Source of the DNA: Bacteroidota bacterium
GTDB taxonomy: Bacteria > Bacteroidota > Bacteroidia > Chitinophagales > Chitinophagaceae
Length of the DNA stretch: 64,000 nucleotides
NCBI GenBank assembly: GCA_018267575.1
Contig: JAFDYF010000077.1
Location: 186,001-250,000 of the forward strand
Direction: 5' to 3'
Both the position numbers and the translations under genes were made by a program. A model generated the notes under the pieces. It saw nothing but the letters and a program-made list of their open reading frames with translations. It had not been told where the DNA came from and did no database searches. Below, one piece after another: positions 43,998-53,196 of this stretch; the first letter of the stretch is position 1; every line of letters begins with the position of its first letter.

Positions 43998-44612
43998 ATG
44001 GTTAAGACTGAAAAAATCGATTCTACACAAGAGCGGATATTGGCTGCCGCCAAGCGGGTCTTCCTCGAACAAGGGATGGCAGGTGCACGAATGCAGGATA
44101 TTGCAGATAAGGCAGGCATCAATAAGGCGCTGCTTCATTACTATTTCCGCAATAAGGATAAATTGTTTGAAACGATTTTTAAAGAAGTGTCTAGCCAATT
44201 TTTCCCCAAGATTACAGATGTGATTGAATCGGATATGCCATTGTTTGGGAAAATTGAACGCTTTTGCAGTGAGTACATCGATATGTTGCAGAAGAATTCG
44301 TTTATGCCCATGTTTGTACTTAGCGAAGTACATAAACAACCTCAGCGCTTCAAAGAGCGGTTCTGGAAAAATATGGGTCCTGTTCTAGCTAGGTTTGTGG
44401 GTGAAATAGAGGTAGAAATGAAAAAGAACAAGATCAAAAAGATGAGTGCCGGTCAATTGTTTTTGAACATGGTTTCTCTTTGTATTTTCCCCTTTATTGC
44501 TAAACCATTATGGATGGTTTCATCGGGGATGGATGAGGCCCGTTTCAAACAGTTTATGGAAGAGCGCAAAAAGGAAGTGCCGAAATTTATTATCGAATCA
44601 ATAAAAAACTGA
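43998..44612 (+). CDS. TetR-family regulator of the adjacent exporter
   Basis: A 204-residue regulator from ATG 43998, chosen because it gives MVKTEKIDSTQERILAAAKRV, the normal TetR start, and sits after the promoter. The N-terminal HTH reads MQDIADKAGINKALLHYYFRNKDKLFETIF. The C-terminal ligand-binding half is helical and hydrophobic. It lies directly before a TolC-YbhGFSR-type operon. In E. coli the TetR protein CecR (YbiH) controls ybhGFSR, so this is a likely functional counterpart. Gap to the next gene is 6 bp, so it may be co-transcribed. Confidence 0.9.
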   Translation: MVKTEKIDSTQERILAAAKRVFLEQGMAGARMQDIADKAGINKALLHYYFRNKDKLFETIFKEVSSQFFPKITDVIESDMPLFGKIERFCSEYIDMLQKNSFMPMFVLSEVHKQPQRFKERFWKNMGPVLARFVGEIEVEMKKNKIKKMSAGQLFLNMVSLCIFPFIAKPLWMVSSGMDEARFKQFMEERKKEVPKFIIESIKN

Positions 44613-44618
44613 TTTTTT

Positions 44619-45917
44619 ATGATGAAATCGATTTTTGGGTATGGTAAACTGCGCCTCTCCCTATTGATATTCATTTTCTTTCATTCTGTGGCCATGGCCC
44701 AGCAAAACGAAGGCCTAACTATTAATAAAGCCTATGAACTGGCGAGGAACAATTACCCCATGATTAAGCAGCGGGACCTGTTAAATAAAACAAAGGACTA
44801 TTCTGTTGAAAATGCGGCAAAGGGATACCTGCCTGTTTTTTCGGTAAATGGCCAAGCAACCTATCAGTCTGCAGTCACCAATCTTCCCATTAGTTTACCC
44901 GGTGTCAAAATCCCCGCTTTAAATAAGGATCAATATAAAGTGTATGCCGAATTAGACCAGGTGATTTACGATGCTGGCATGATCAAAAATCAAAAACAGA
45001 TGGCTGAGACCAATGCGGTGATTGAACAACAAAACCTGGAAGTGGCTTTATATGCACTTTATGATCGGGTGAATCAATTATTCTTCGGAACCTTGTTGAT
45101 GGATGAACAATTAAAACAAAACGAGCTATTGCAGCAGGATATACAAAATGGGATTGACAAGGCCAAAGCTTTAGTGGCTAATGGGGTTGCTTATAGGAGC
45201 AGTGTAGATGAACTGTCCGCCCAGCTTTTACAAGCGCAACAGGCAAGGGTTGAATTGATCGCCAACAAAAAAGCTTTTGTGCAAATGCTTGGTCTCTTTA
45301 TAAACCAGCCTATGAGCGAGCAAAGCGTATTGGTAAGACCGCTTGCACCTAACATGGTTAATGAAATCAATCGACCCGAGTTGTTGTTTTATGATTATCA
45401 GAAAAGGAGCTACGATCTGCAGGGACAATTGCTGAATGACCAACTGAAGCCCAGGCTGAGTTTTTTTGCACAAGGAGGTTATGGTCGCCCCGGCTTAAAT
45501 ATGCTTGTCAATGATTTTGCTTGGTATTATATAGGCGGACTGAAGCTAAGCTGGAATTTTGGTAGCTGGTATACACTCAAAAATCAAAAACAGCTTTTGG
45601 ATATCGGTCGAAAAACCTTGGACCTGCAAAAGGAAACCTTTTTGTTCAATACCCAATTAAGCCAGAAGCAGCAAAATGTGGAAATGGAAAAATACCAAGA
45701 GCTTGCCAAGAAAGATGAAGCGATTATTGACCTAAGGAATGCGGTAAAAAAAGCGGCCAGTGCCCAATTGGAAAATGGGGTATTGAGTGCGCATGATTAT
45801 ATCAACCAAGTGAATGCCGAGGATCAGGCCAGGCAGAACCAGATACTTCATGAAATGCAGTTGTTGCAGGCCCAATACGGTTATCAGAACATCACTGGGA
45901 ATATTCAAAAAAAATAA
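44619..45917 (+). CDS. TolC-family outer membrane efflux protein
   Basis: A 432-residue outer-membrane channel with a signal peptide (ending HSVAMAQQ, about residue 25). The long paired helices are clear from the Gln/Leu/Ala-rich repeats QQARVELIANKKAFVQMLG and KAASAQLENGVLSAHDYINQVNAEDQARQNQILHEMQLLQAQYGY, the last being the TolC C-terminal signature. It heads the exporter operon after the TetR gene and presumably receives substrate from the membrane fusion protein encoded next. Confidence 0.92.
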   Translation: MMKSIFGYGKLRLSLLIFIFFHSVAMAQQNEGLTINKAYELARNNYPMIKQRDLLNKTKDYSVENAAKGYLPVFSVNGQATYQSAVTNLPISLPGVKIPALNKDQYKVYAELDQVIYDAGMIKNQKQMAETNAVIEQQNLEVALYALYDRVNQLFFGTLLMDEQLKQNELLQQDIQNGIDKAKALVANGVAYRSSVDELSAQLLQAQQARVELIANKKAFVQMLGLFINQPMSEQSVLVRPLAPNMVNEINRPELLFYDYQKRSYDLQGQLLNDQLKPRLSFFAQGGYGRPGLNMLVNDFAWYYIGGLKLSWNFGSWYTLKNQKQLLDIGRKTLDLQKETFLFNTQLSQKQQNVEMEKYQELAKKDEAIIDLRNAVKKAASAQLENGVLSAHDYINQVNAEDQARQNQILHEMQLLQAQYGYQNITGNIQKK

Positions 45918-45942
45918 TTCATTCATCGATAAAAAAGAAACA

Positions 45943-46884
45943 ATGAAAATTCGGTTATTCTTAAGCGTGGCTCTGCTGGGTGGTTTTTTGTCTGGCTGTA
46001 ACATGAACAATCAATCATCCGATGCGTCCGGCACTTTTGAGGCAGATGAAGTGGTCGTATCCGCAGAAGTGCCGGGGAAAATATTGTCCTTGAATTTAGA
46101 TGAAGGGTCGGTATTGACAAAAGATAGCGTGGTAGGTGTGATTGATTCGGTGCCGTTAATGTTACAGAAACAGCAGGTGGAGGCTACCATTGGGGCATTG
46201 CACCAAAAAACCATGAATGTACAACCCCAGGTCAAGTTGCTAAACGACCAAATTGGGGTGTTAAAAGTACAACTGGATAATGCTATGCATGAAAAAGCAA
46301 GATTGGAAAAATTGATACAGGCCGATGCGGCCACCACCAAACAATTGGATGACCAGAACCTGCAAATCGACGTGCTGAAAAAACAGATATCGGTGAATGA
46401 GCAACAGATAAAAGTGCAGGAAACTACTACGGGCACACAGAATAGTTCCATCCTGAGCGAATACAAACCATTGACCAAATCGGTGGCGCAGATCAATGAC
46501 CAGATTCGGAGAGCGAATATTACCAATCCAATCGATGGTACGGTATTGACAAAATATGCAATGGCGGGAGAGATTACAACTGCAGGAAAAGCATTGTACA
46601 AAATTGCGGATCTTTCAACCATTACGCTTCGTGCATACATCACAGGAACCCAATTGTCGCAAGTGAAATTAGGGCAAAATGTAACTGTGTTGGTTGATAG
46701 TACCTATGCTACTTACCGCAAATACAATGGCGTCATCAGCATGATTTCGGATAAGGCGGAATTTACCCCAAAGACAATTCAGACGAAAGACGAGCGGGCC
46801 AATTTGGTATATGCCATCAAAATCTTGGTGAAAAATGATGGTTATTTAAAGATAGGCATGTACGGTGAAGTGAAGTTCAATTAA
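45943..46884 (+). CDS. HlyD/YbhG-like membrane fusion lipoprotein
   Basis: A 313-residue periplasmic adaptor from ATG 45943; an earlier frame opening lies in the TolC gene. The signal ends LSGC (Cys19), a lipoprotein. EADEVVVSAEVPGKILSLNLDEGSVLTKDSVVGVIDS is the biotinyl-lipoyl half, then a long coiled coil (about 75-190), then ANITNPIDGTVLTKYAMAGEITTAGKALYKIADLSTITLRAYITGTQL, the second lipoyl half and barrel. The YbhG protein of E. coli has the same plan. It joins the TolC protein to the ABC-2 membrane parts downstream. Confidence 0.9.
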   Translation: MKIRLFLSVALLGGFLSGCNMNNQSSDASGTFEADEVVVSAEVPGKILSLNLDEGSVLTKDSVVGVIDSVPLMLQKQQVEATIGALHQKTMNVQPQVKLLNDQIGVLKVQLDNAMHEKARLEKLIQADAATTKQLDDQNLQIDVLKKQISVNEQQIKVQETTTGTQNSSILSEYKPLTKSVAQINDQIRRANITNPIDGTVLTKYAMAGEITTAGKALYKIADLSTITLRAYITGTQLSQVKLGQNVTVLVDSTYATYRKYNGVISMISDKAEFTPKTIQTKDERANLVYAIKILVKNDGYLKIGMYGEVKFN

Positions 46885-46888
46885 AAAT

Positions 46889-47809
46889 ATGCAATCGGTC
46901 ATTGTCCAAAATATTGTCAAAAATTATGTCAGCAAGAAAACCTCTGTGGAAGCCTTGAAGGATATTTCTTTTTCTGTGGAGAAGGGGGAAATTTTTGGTA
47001 TCATCGGTCCAGATGGGGCTGGAAAAACCTCATTGTTCCGAATCCTCACCACTCTTTTGCTAGCTGATAGTGGAAACGCCTCCGTGGATGGCTTTGATGT
47101 GGTGAAGGATTATAAACAGATACGGAATCGGGTAGGGTATATGCCCGGTAAATTTTCATTGTACCAAGATCTTTCCGTGCAGGAAAATTTGGAATTCTTT
47201 GCTACGATTTTCAATACTTCTATTCAGCAGAATTATGATCTGATTAAAGAAATCTATCAGCAGATAGAACCTTTCAAAACACGGAAGGCGGGTCAGTTAT
47301 CTGGTGGCATGAAACAAAAATTGGCATTGAGCTGTGCGTTGATTCATAAGCCAAGTGTATTGTTTTTGGATGAGCCCACTACCGGCGTTGATGCCGTATC
47401 CCGTAAGGAGTTTTGGGAGATGCTTCACCGTTTGAAATTGCAAGGCATCACGATTCTGGTATCCACACCCTATATGGATGAGGCGAGTCTCTGCGATCGG
47501 GTGGCATTGATTCAAAAAGGGGAAATACTATCAATAGATACCCCCAAAGGGATTGCGGCTGGGTTTAAGAAACCTTTGTGGGCAATGCGTGCCAACGAAA
47601 TGTTTCATTTGATGAATGCCATCAAAGCCGACGATTCTGTGGAAAGTTGTTATCCATTTGGGCAGTACCATCATGTTGTTTTCAAAACACAAAAGGATGG
47701 CCGAACAAAACTGGAGGAAATTGCCATGAAGGGGCATTATTCCAATGTAGAAATAAAATCCATTGAGCCGAATATTGAAGATTGTTTCATGGCCTTGATG
47801 CGAGGGTAA
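46889..47809 (+). CDS. ABC-2-type exporter ATPase 1 (YbhF N-half-like)
   Basis: A 306-residue ATPase. Walker A is GPDGAGKTS (Asp replaces the usual Asn/Ser), signature QLSGGMKQKLALSCALI, Walker B VLFLDEPTTGVDAVSRKEFW and the switch His replaced by Pro in LVSTPYMDEA. The same Pro variant is known from the first half of E. coli YbhF. It starts 4 bp after the fusion protein gene and runs 24 bp from the next ATPase. Together the two make one asymmetric pair. Confidence 0.92.
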   Translation: MQSVIVQNIVKNYVSKKTSVEALKDISFSVEKGEIFGIIGPDGAGKTSLFRILTTLLLADSGNASVDGFDVVKDYKQIRNRVGYMPGKFSLYQDLSVQENLEFFATIFNTSIQQNYDLIKEIYQQIEPFKTRKAGQLSGGMKQKLALSCALIHKPSVLFLDEPTTGVDAVSRKEFWEMLHRLKLQGITILVSTPYMDEASLCDRVALIQKGEILSIDTPKGIAAGFKKPLWAMRANEMFHLMNAIKADDSVESCYPFGQYHHVVFKTQKDGRTKLEEIAMKGHYSNVEIKSIEPNIEDCFMALMRG

Positions 47810-47832
47810 CAGAAGGCAGAAATAAAAATAAT

Positions 47833-48570
47833 ATGGGCAAAGTAATCATAGCAAAAGATTTGACCAAACGCTTCGGCAGTTTCACGGCTGTTGATAAAAT
47901 TTCCTTTGAGGTAGAAAAGGGAGAGATTTTTGGTTTTTTGGGTGCGAACGGTGCTGGGAAAACAACTGCGATGCGTATGTTATGTGGTCTGTCATTGCCC
48001 AGTTCGGGAACGGCTACTGTGGCTGGGTTTGATGTGTACAAAGAAAATGAGCTGATCAAAAAGAATATTGGATATATGAGTCAGAAATTTTCACTGTATG
48101 AAGATTTAACCATCAGTGAGAATATCCAGTTTTATGGCGGCATCTATGGGTTGACTGATGAACGGATTGAAGAAAAGACAAAATCCTTGGTCAAGCAACT
48201 GCATCTGGAAGGTCAGGAAAAAACCTTGGTGCGGGCCCTGCCCCTTGGGTGGAAACAAAAACTGGCACTATCCATTGCGATTGTGCATGATCCTGCTATT
48301 GTTTTTTTGGATGAACCAACGGGTGGTGTGGATCCAGTGACCAGAAGGGAATTCTGGAGCCTGATCTATGAAGCTTCTGAACGAGGCATCACTGTTTTTG
48401 TGACGACTCATTATATGGATGAGGCCGAATATTGCAACCGGGTTTCCATTATGGTAGATGGTCGCATCGATGCATTGGACACACCAGCCAGCTTAATGCG
48501 AAATTATGCCGCCGCATCGATGGATGAAGTATTTCTTCATTTAGCGAGGAAGGCGGTGAGGACGGAGTAG
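47833..48570 (+). CDS. ABC-2-type exporter ATPase 2 (YbhF C-half-like)
   Basis: A 245-residue ATPase from ATG 47833 (MGKVIIAKDL). Walker A GANGAGKTT, degenerate signature ALPLGWKQKLALSIAIVHDPA, Walker B IVFLDEPTGGVDPV, and switch His in FVTTHYMDEA. The LPLGWKQKLAL form in place of LSGGQ matches the C-terminal half of E. coli YbhF. So the two Bacteroidota ATPases correspond to one fused proteobacterial protein. The catalytic sites are unequal: site 1 lacks the switch His, site 2 lacks a normal signature. Confidence 0.92.
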   Translation: MGKVIIAKDLTKRFGSFTAVDKISFEVEKGEIFGFLGANGAGKTTAMRMLCGLSLPSSGTATVAGFDVYKENELIKKNIGYMSQKFSLYEDLTISENIQFYGGIYGLTDERIEEKTKSLVKQLHLEGQEKTLVRALPLGWKQKLALSIAIVHDPAIVFLDEPTGGVDPVTRREFWSLIYEASERGITVFVTTHYMDEAEYCNRVSIMVDGRIDALDTPASLMRNYAAASMDEVFLHLARKAVRTE

Positions 48571-48582
48571 CGGCATTAATAT

Positions 48583-48614
48583 GATAACGTGCTAATGGGA
48601 TAATGTGCTAATGC
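48583..48614. repeat. Two 16-bp tandem repeats inside an operon
   Basis: GATAACGTGCTAATGG (48583-48598) is followed at once by GATAATGTGCTAATGC (48599-48614), 14 of 16 bases equal. They lie in the 123-bp gap between ATPase 2 and the first permease. The gap continues with a second low-complexity stretch (48637-48684) made of CTTTAAGCG/TGCGTTAAGC-like words. They look like small intergenic repeats of the host genome. Confidence 0.6.
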
Positions 48615-48693
48615 TTTATAAATAGATAGTTGCCCTGCGTTGAGCGTCTAGCTTTCAGCTTTAAGCGTTCTGCGTTAAGCTTAAAATTCGACA

Positions 48694-49800
48694 ATGAAAC
48701 AGTTTTTCATTTTTGTAAAAAAAGAAACCCTGCATATTCTGAGGGATGCGAGAACACTCTTCATCCTGATATGGATGCCCATTGTGCAGATTTTGTTATA
48801 TGGGTTTGCGCTTACCAATGAAGTGAAAAACACACAGTTTGCCATTTTTGATGAAGCAAAGGATGAAGCCTCCACAAGAATTTCTGAACAGATTGCAGCA
48901 AGCCGTTATTTTAGTTTATATAAAAATGTACATTCTTACAAAGAGATAGAAGCTACTTTCCGTCAAGGAAAAATTAGGTTAGCCATCGTTTTCCCACAAG
49001 GTTTCCGTGACGATCTTTTGCATACCAACCATGCACAGGTGCAACTGATTGCGGATGCCTCCGACCCCAATACCGCTAATATGCTCACGAACTATGCAAC
49101 GGCCATTATCAACGATTATCAGCAATCCATCAACCAAAATCAGGATTTGCCGTATTCTATCAAAACGCAAGTTCGTATGTTGTATAACCCAGAGTTGAAG
49201 GGTGCATACAATTTTGTGCCTGGTGTGATGGCCATGGTGTTGATGTTGGTTTGTGCCATGATGACTTCCATCTCCATCGTTCGCGAAAAGGAGATGGGTA
49301 CGATGGAAGTGATATTGGTCTCCCCTTTAAAACCTTTCCGGATTATAATCGCCAAAACAATTCCCTATCTGTTGGTTTCCATATTGAATATTGCCAGTAT
49401 CTTATTATTGAGTGTGTATGTACTGGATGTGCCCATCAGTGGAAACCTGATATTACTGATTGCGGAAAGTATTTTGTTTACCATCACCTCACTTTCTTTG
49501 GGCATTTTAATTTCCAATACAGCCAAAACCCAGCAGGCAGCGCAGTTCACTTCTTTAATGAGCTTATTCTTGCCTACGCTCCTGTTCAGTGGTTTTATGT
49601 TCCCGGTGGAGAATATGCCCATCCCATTGCAAATTATTTCAAATGTGGTACCGGCCAAATGGTTTTATATAATCGTGAAGGCGGTGATGATCAAAGGGCT
49701 TGGGTTTGCATCCGTATGGAAGGAAACTTTGATTTTGGTGGGGATGACCGTGGTATTGCTTGGCATCAGTATTCGAAATTTTAAAATCAGGTTGGCATGA
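48694..49800 (+). CDS. ABC-2-type permease (YbhS-like)
   Basis: A 368-residue permease with one N-terminal helix (about 21-41), a large periplasmic domain (about 45-175) and five or so C-terminal helices. MTSISIVREKEMGTMEVILVSPLKPFRIIIAKTIPYL is the conserved ABC-2 motif after the second helix, and MFPVENMPIPLQIISNVVPAKWFYIIVKAVMIKG the conserved loop before the last. It pairs with the next permease, as YbhS with YbhR. It overlaps the next gene by 4 bp. Confidence 0.9.
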   Translation: MKQFFIFVKKETLHILRDARTLFILIWMPIVQILLYGFALTNEVKNTQFAIFDEAKDEASTRISEQIAASRYFSLYKNVHSYKEIEATFRQGKIRLAIVFPQGFRDDLLHTNHAQVQLIADASDPNTANMLTNYATAIINDYQQSINQNQDLPYSIKTQVRMLYNPELKGAYNFVPGVMAMVLMLVCAMMTSISIVREKEMGTMEVILVSPLKPFRIIIAKTIPYLLVSILNIASILLLSVYVLDVPISGNLILLIAESILFTITSLSLGILISNTAKTQQAAQFTSLMSLFLPTLLFSGFMFPVENMPIPLQIISNVVPAKWFYIIVKAVMIKGLGFASVWKETLILVGMTVVLLGISIRNFKIRLA

Positions 49801-50918
49801 GGGTGTTAAAATTTTTGTTGCAAAAAGAGCTTCGCCAAATCTTCCGTGATAAAGCGGTGTTTCGGATTTTGTTTATCATGCCTATGGTGCAGTTGTTGAT
49901 ATTGCCATTGGCCGCCGATTATGAAATCAAGAATATCAATCTCAGTGTGGTAGATCATGACCATTCTGAATATTCCCGCAAATTGGTCAACAAGATTACA
50001 GCATCTGGTTATTTTCGATTGAAGGATTATAGTGCTAGTTTTTCACAAGGATTAAAAGCCATCGAACTCGATAAAACTGATTTGATTTTGGAAATCCCTG
50101 CCCAATTTGAAAGGGATCTGGTGAAAGATAGCAAAGCAACTTTGCTGGTTTCGGTTAACGCTATCAACGGAGTGAAAGCTGGTTTGGGAGGAGCTTATGT
50201 CCAAAGCATAATACAGGATTATAACCAACAAGTACGGATGCAATGGATCCAGTTCCCTCGGTTTGATCCACAGCCCACCATTGAAGTAACTTCTTCCGAT
50301 TGGTACAATCCAAATATGAATTACCGTGTGTTCATGGTGCCGGGCATTTTGGTGATGTTGGTGACGATGATTGGTTCTTCTTTTGCAGCCAATAATATTG
50401 TCCGTGAAAAAGAGATTGGCACTATTGAGCAGATTAATGTGAGTCCGATAAAAAAATGGCAGTTTATTTTGGGCAAGCTCATCCCTTTTTGGATGCTTGC
50501 ATTGGTGGTACTGAGTTTTGGTTTATTGATTGCTAGGTTTGTTTATGGCATCGTTCCTTTGGGGCATTATCTAACCATTTACACTTTTGCCTCTATTTAC
50601 CTACTGGCGGTTTTGGGATTGGGACTATTGATGTCTACCTATGCACAAACGCAACAGCAATCCATGTTGGTTTCGTTTTTTGTGACGATGATCTTTAACC
50701 TGATGAGCGGGTTGTACACACCTATTGAGAGCATGCCCATGTGGGCTCAATGGATCACCAAGTTCAATCCGGTATCCTATTTTATAGAGGTGATGCGGAT
50801 GGTGGTGTTAAAGGGAAGTGGCTTAACAGATATCAAATATCAAATCTTTGCCTTGTTGGGATTTGCATTATTCTTCAATGGATGGGCTATATTGAACTAT
50901 AGAAAACGTTCTGGATAA
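49797..50918 (+). CDS. ABC-2-type permease (YbhR-like)
   Basis: A 373-residue permease of the same topology as its neighbour: N-terminal helix (about 23-41), periplasmic domain, then NIVREKEIGTIEQINVSPIKKWQFILGKLIPFWMLALVVL and GLYTPIESMPMWAQWITKFNPVSYFIEVMRMVVLKGSG. The two permeases likely form a heterodimer fed by the two unequal ATPases and coupled to the fusion protein and TolC, making a tripartite exporter for hydrophobic or toxic compounds. Its ATG overlaps the upstream stop. Confidence 0.9.
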   Translation: MRVLKFLLQKELRQIFRDKAVFRILFIMPMVQLLILPLAADYEIKNINLSVVDHDHSEYSRKLVNKITASGYFRLKDYSASFSQGLKAIELDKTDLILEIPAQFERDLVKDSKATLLVSVNAINGVKAGLGGAYVQSIIQDYNQQVRMQWIQFPRFDPQPTIEVTSSDWYNPNMNYRVFMVPGILVMLVTMIGSSFAANNIVREKEIGTIEQINVSPIKKWQFILGKLIPFWMLALVVLSFGLLIARFVYGIVPLGHYLTIYTFASIYLLAVLGLGLLMSTYAQTQQQSMLVSFFVTMIFNLMSGLYTPIESMPMWAQWITKFNPVSYFIEVMRMVVLKGSGLTDIKYQIFALLGFALFFNGWAILNYRKRSG

Positions 50919-50988
50919 AATGCTTTATAGCAAAAAGACCAAGATTTGTTTAGCAGAACGAGACATTCTGATGCGTGATGTGGGAGGG

Positions 50989-51624
50989 CTATTCTGGACG
51001 CTCCCATTCTTGAGTGGATGTGTTATATCGCCTAATCAGTTTGGCAGGGTTGCCTGCAACGATAGAGAATGGCGGCACATCTCTTACTACCACACTGCCC
51101 CCTGCAACCACTGAATGTTTTCCAATGGTAACTCCAGCTACCACAACCGAATTGGCCCCAATCCAACATTCATCTTCAATTATAATCTCGGCTGTTGTAC
51201 ACTTTTGTCGGTTGGGGGGGGTATGGATATCTTCATAGCCATGGTTTAAACCCGACAGGCATACATGTTGAGCCAACATTACATCGGAGCCAATGGTGAC
51301 TGGTGCGATAATCACACTGCCGATACCAATGGTACAGTCATCACCAATAATCACATCTCCCATGCCATTATTTATGCAAGTAAAATCCTCGATGGTGGTT
51401 GACTTGCCGATATTGAATTTCCGGAAGGGCAATACATCTAACCGAGCGCTACGTCTGATAATGGAGCGGCGTCCTCTTTTATGAACAAATGGGTTTATAA
51501 AAAAGCTAACCCACCAACGAGGCGTAGCCTCGCCTTTGGGCATTATCAACCATAGAAAAAAAGCTTTGGTACGAGGGTTCGATTTTATTTTTTCTGCTAA
51601 ACTCAAGAGATTAAAATTTTTCAA
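50989..51624 (-). CDS. WcaF-like hexapeptide-repeat acetyltransferase
   Basis: A 211-residue left-handed beta-helix acyltransferase. PRWWVSFFINPFVHKRGRRSIIRRSARLDVLPFRKFNIGKSTTIED is the typical WcaF-like start, and hexapeptide repeats GDDCTIGIGSVIIAPVTIGSDVMLAQ and EDECWIGANSVVVAGVTIGKHSVVAGGSVVVRDVPPFSIVAGNPAKLI follow, with the catalytic His in SGLNHGYED. The reading frame starts at TTG 51624, which keeps the conserved N-terminal helix; ATG 51543 would drop it. It overlaps the upstream glycosyltransferase gene by 14 bp. Likely acetylates a sugar of a surface polysaccharide. Confidence 0.88.
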   Translation of the reverse strand: MKNFNLLSLAEKIKSNPRTKAFFLWLIMPKGEATPRWWVSFFINPFVHKRGRRSIIRRSARLDVLPFRKFNIGKSTTIEDFTCINNGMGDVIIGDDCTIGIGSVIIAPVTIGSDVMLAQHVCLSGLNHGYEDIHTPPNRQKCTTAEIIIEDECWIGANSVVVAGVTIGKHSVVAGGSVVVRDVPPFSIVAGNPAKLIRRYNTSTQEWERPE

Positions 51625-52789
51625 TGACCGTTGTCATTTGTTTAATACAATTTTCCCAAGTATGGCTTTGGGCCATTTCAACCCTACATTGTTCCAGTTG
51701 CTTGTTGTTTTCTTTCAAAGCCTGTTCAATTAATCGGGGATAGTCATCTGGTTTGTCTGCAATATAAACGCAGTTTTCAAATATTTCTGTTGCTTCTGTT
51801 TTGGTTACTATTGTAGCTTTACCCATGGCTAAGTATTCATCTACCTTGAGTGGATAGTTTCCGATGGTAACCTCATTTACCAGTTGTGGATTGATGCACA
51901 CATCAAAGGCGGAAATATAAGCTGGCAATTCCGTAATGGGTTTCTTTCCCAAAAAATGTACATTGCTCAAATGATGTAGGTCACTTTTTGTAAAGGTTTC
52001 GTCTTCCGGGCCCACAAGTACAATATTCCAATTGGGTCTTGATTGAGCGATCAATGAAATAATATGTATATTGATACGCAGACTTACAATGGCACCCACA
52101 TACCCAATAATCGGCTTCTTGATATTTTTAATTTCTTCCGGTATAGTATAAGATGCGGCATGGTTGAAAATGGAAAGATCACAACCTTGACCAATATAAA
52201 AACTGTTAGGGTTATATCTACGGCAGTAATTGGCTAGATAAACAGAATTGGCTAGTGCAATATCAGCTTTCGCAATGTGTTTCGGCTCTATGCTGGCTCC
52301 ATGTTTTTTCCAATAGGGAACGCCCAAGAGATTATCCCTACTATAATAAATATAGAGTTTTGGGTTTAAATAATCTTTTAGGTAAAAAGTTCTAAACATT
52401 TCATTATCGTTGAAAATGATATAGTCCTTGAAATCTAGGCGATCGATTACTTTGCCAAGATCAGAAGCGAATCTTTTACTGTTCAGTTTGCAAAGTTGTA
52501 AAAACAAAGCAGTAAAGGGAATCCAATTCAGGGATTCATGTACTTGTTCGGGATAATAACTCCACAAATTATCGCTGATCCTAAAAAGGCTATCTTCTTT
52601 TTTTGAAATTAACTGAAAGTGCTTTTTTATAAATGGGTCATCTTTCCGATTAGAAATAGTTTTTCTGTCAAGGGGTTTGTTTACATATAGAACACGATGG
52701 TTCTTTGATAGCTCCAATGCAATATTTTTAGAATTGCTACCTAAATCCAAGTCCCAATCCTGCAGTATCCCTACAATAATAAAATCCAT
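51611..52789 (-). CDS. Glycosyltransferase family 1/GT4-like
   Basis: A 392-residue GT-B protein from ATG 52789 (MDFIIVGILQDWDLDLGSNSKN); the frame opens at 52873 but the added part looks non-coding. The acceptor half has ALELSKNHRVLYVNKPLD and YIYYSRDNLLGVPYW, and the donor half PIIGYVGAIVSLRINIHIISLIAQSRPNWNIVLVGPED, VHFLGKKPITELPAYISAFDVCINPQLVNEVTIGNYPLKVDEYLAMGKATIVT. These fit the TuaH/Glyco_trans_1-type enzymes of surface polysaccharides. With the acetyltransferase it forms a two-gene unit. Sugar unknown. Confidence 0.85.
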   Translation of the reverse strand: MDFIIVGILQDWDLDLGSNSKNIALELSKNHRVLYVNKPLDRKTISNRKDDPFIKKHFQLISKKEDSLFRISDNLWSYYPEQVHESLNWIPFTALFLQLCKLNSKRFASDLGKVIDRLDFKDYIIFNDNEMFRTFYLKDYLNPKLYIYYSRDNLLGVPYWKKHGASIEPKHIAKADIALANSVYLANYCRRYNPNSFYIGQGCDLSIFNHAASYTIPEEIKNIKKPIIGYVGAIVSLRINIHIISLIAQSRPNWNIVLVGPEDETFTKSDLHHLSNVHFLGKKPITELPAYISAFDVCINPQLVNEVTIGNYPLKVDEYLAMGKATIVTKTEATEIFENCVYIADKPDDYPRLIEQALKENNKQLEQCRVEMAQSHTWENCIKQMTTVIEKF

Positions 52790-53196
52790 ACTTTCTTTAT
52801 AAAAAAGAGGTTCGAAAATTGAAATAAGCCAGAAACGCTCACCCCTTATATTGATTGATCTGAGGGAATACAAGCCCCTTCAGTATTACCCGTTAAAGAT
52901 AATCAGTTTTCTCATTAATAAGAATTGCCAAGGTTTGGTGAATAAAAATCATGGTATACAGCGATTTTCATTCATCACCTAAGATCTCGGATACAAGTTA
53001 TATTATCAAGGATTTTTCAATGGTTTATTTAGGATTTTACATAAATAGTTTTGAAATTAGGGCTATTTTTTGGGGGAGGAAAACGCCCGATGGGAAATGG
53101 GTAAAAACATTGCTTATTTCAGGTATATATACGCTTTCCCAGTCTTTGGCCGATCTCTATTTTTGATTATCAGATATAAGATGATAAGTAATCGCA
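52790..53196. other. Gene-poor intergenic stretch
   Basis: About 400 bp, AT-rich, upstream of the glycosyltransferase. Plus-strand open frames (52951-53166 and 53070-53255) have no recognisable content. A strong plus-strand terminator ends the stretch, so an unrecognised small RNA or small gene on the plus strand is possible. Confidence 0.4.
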
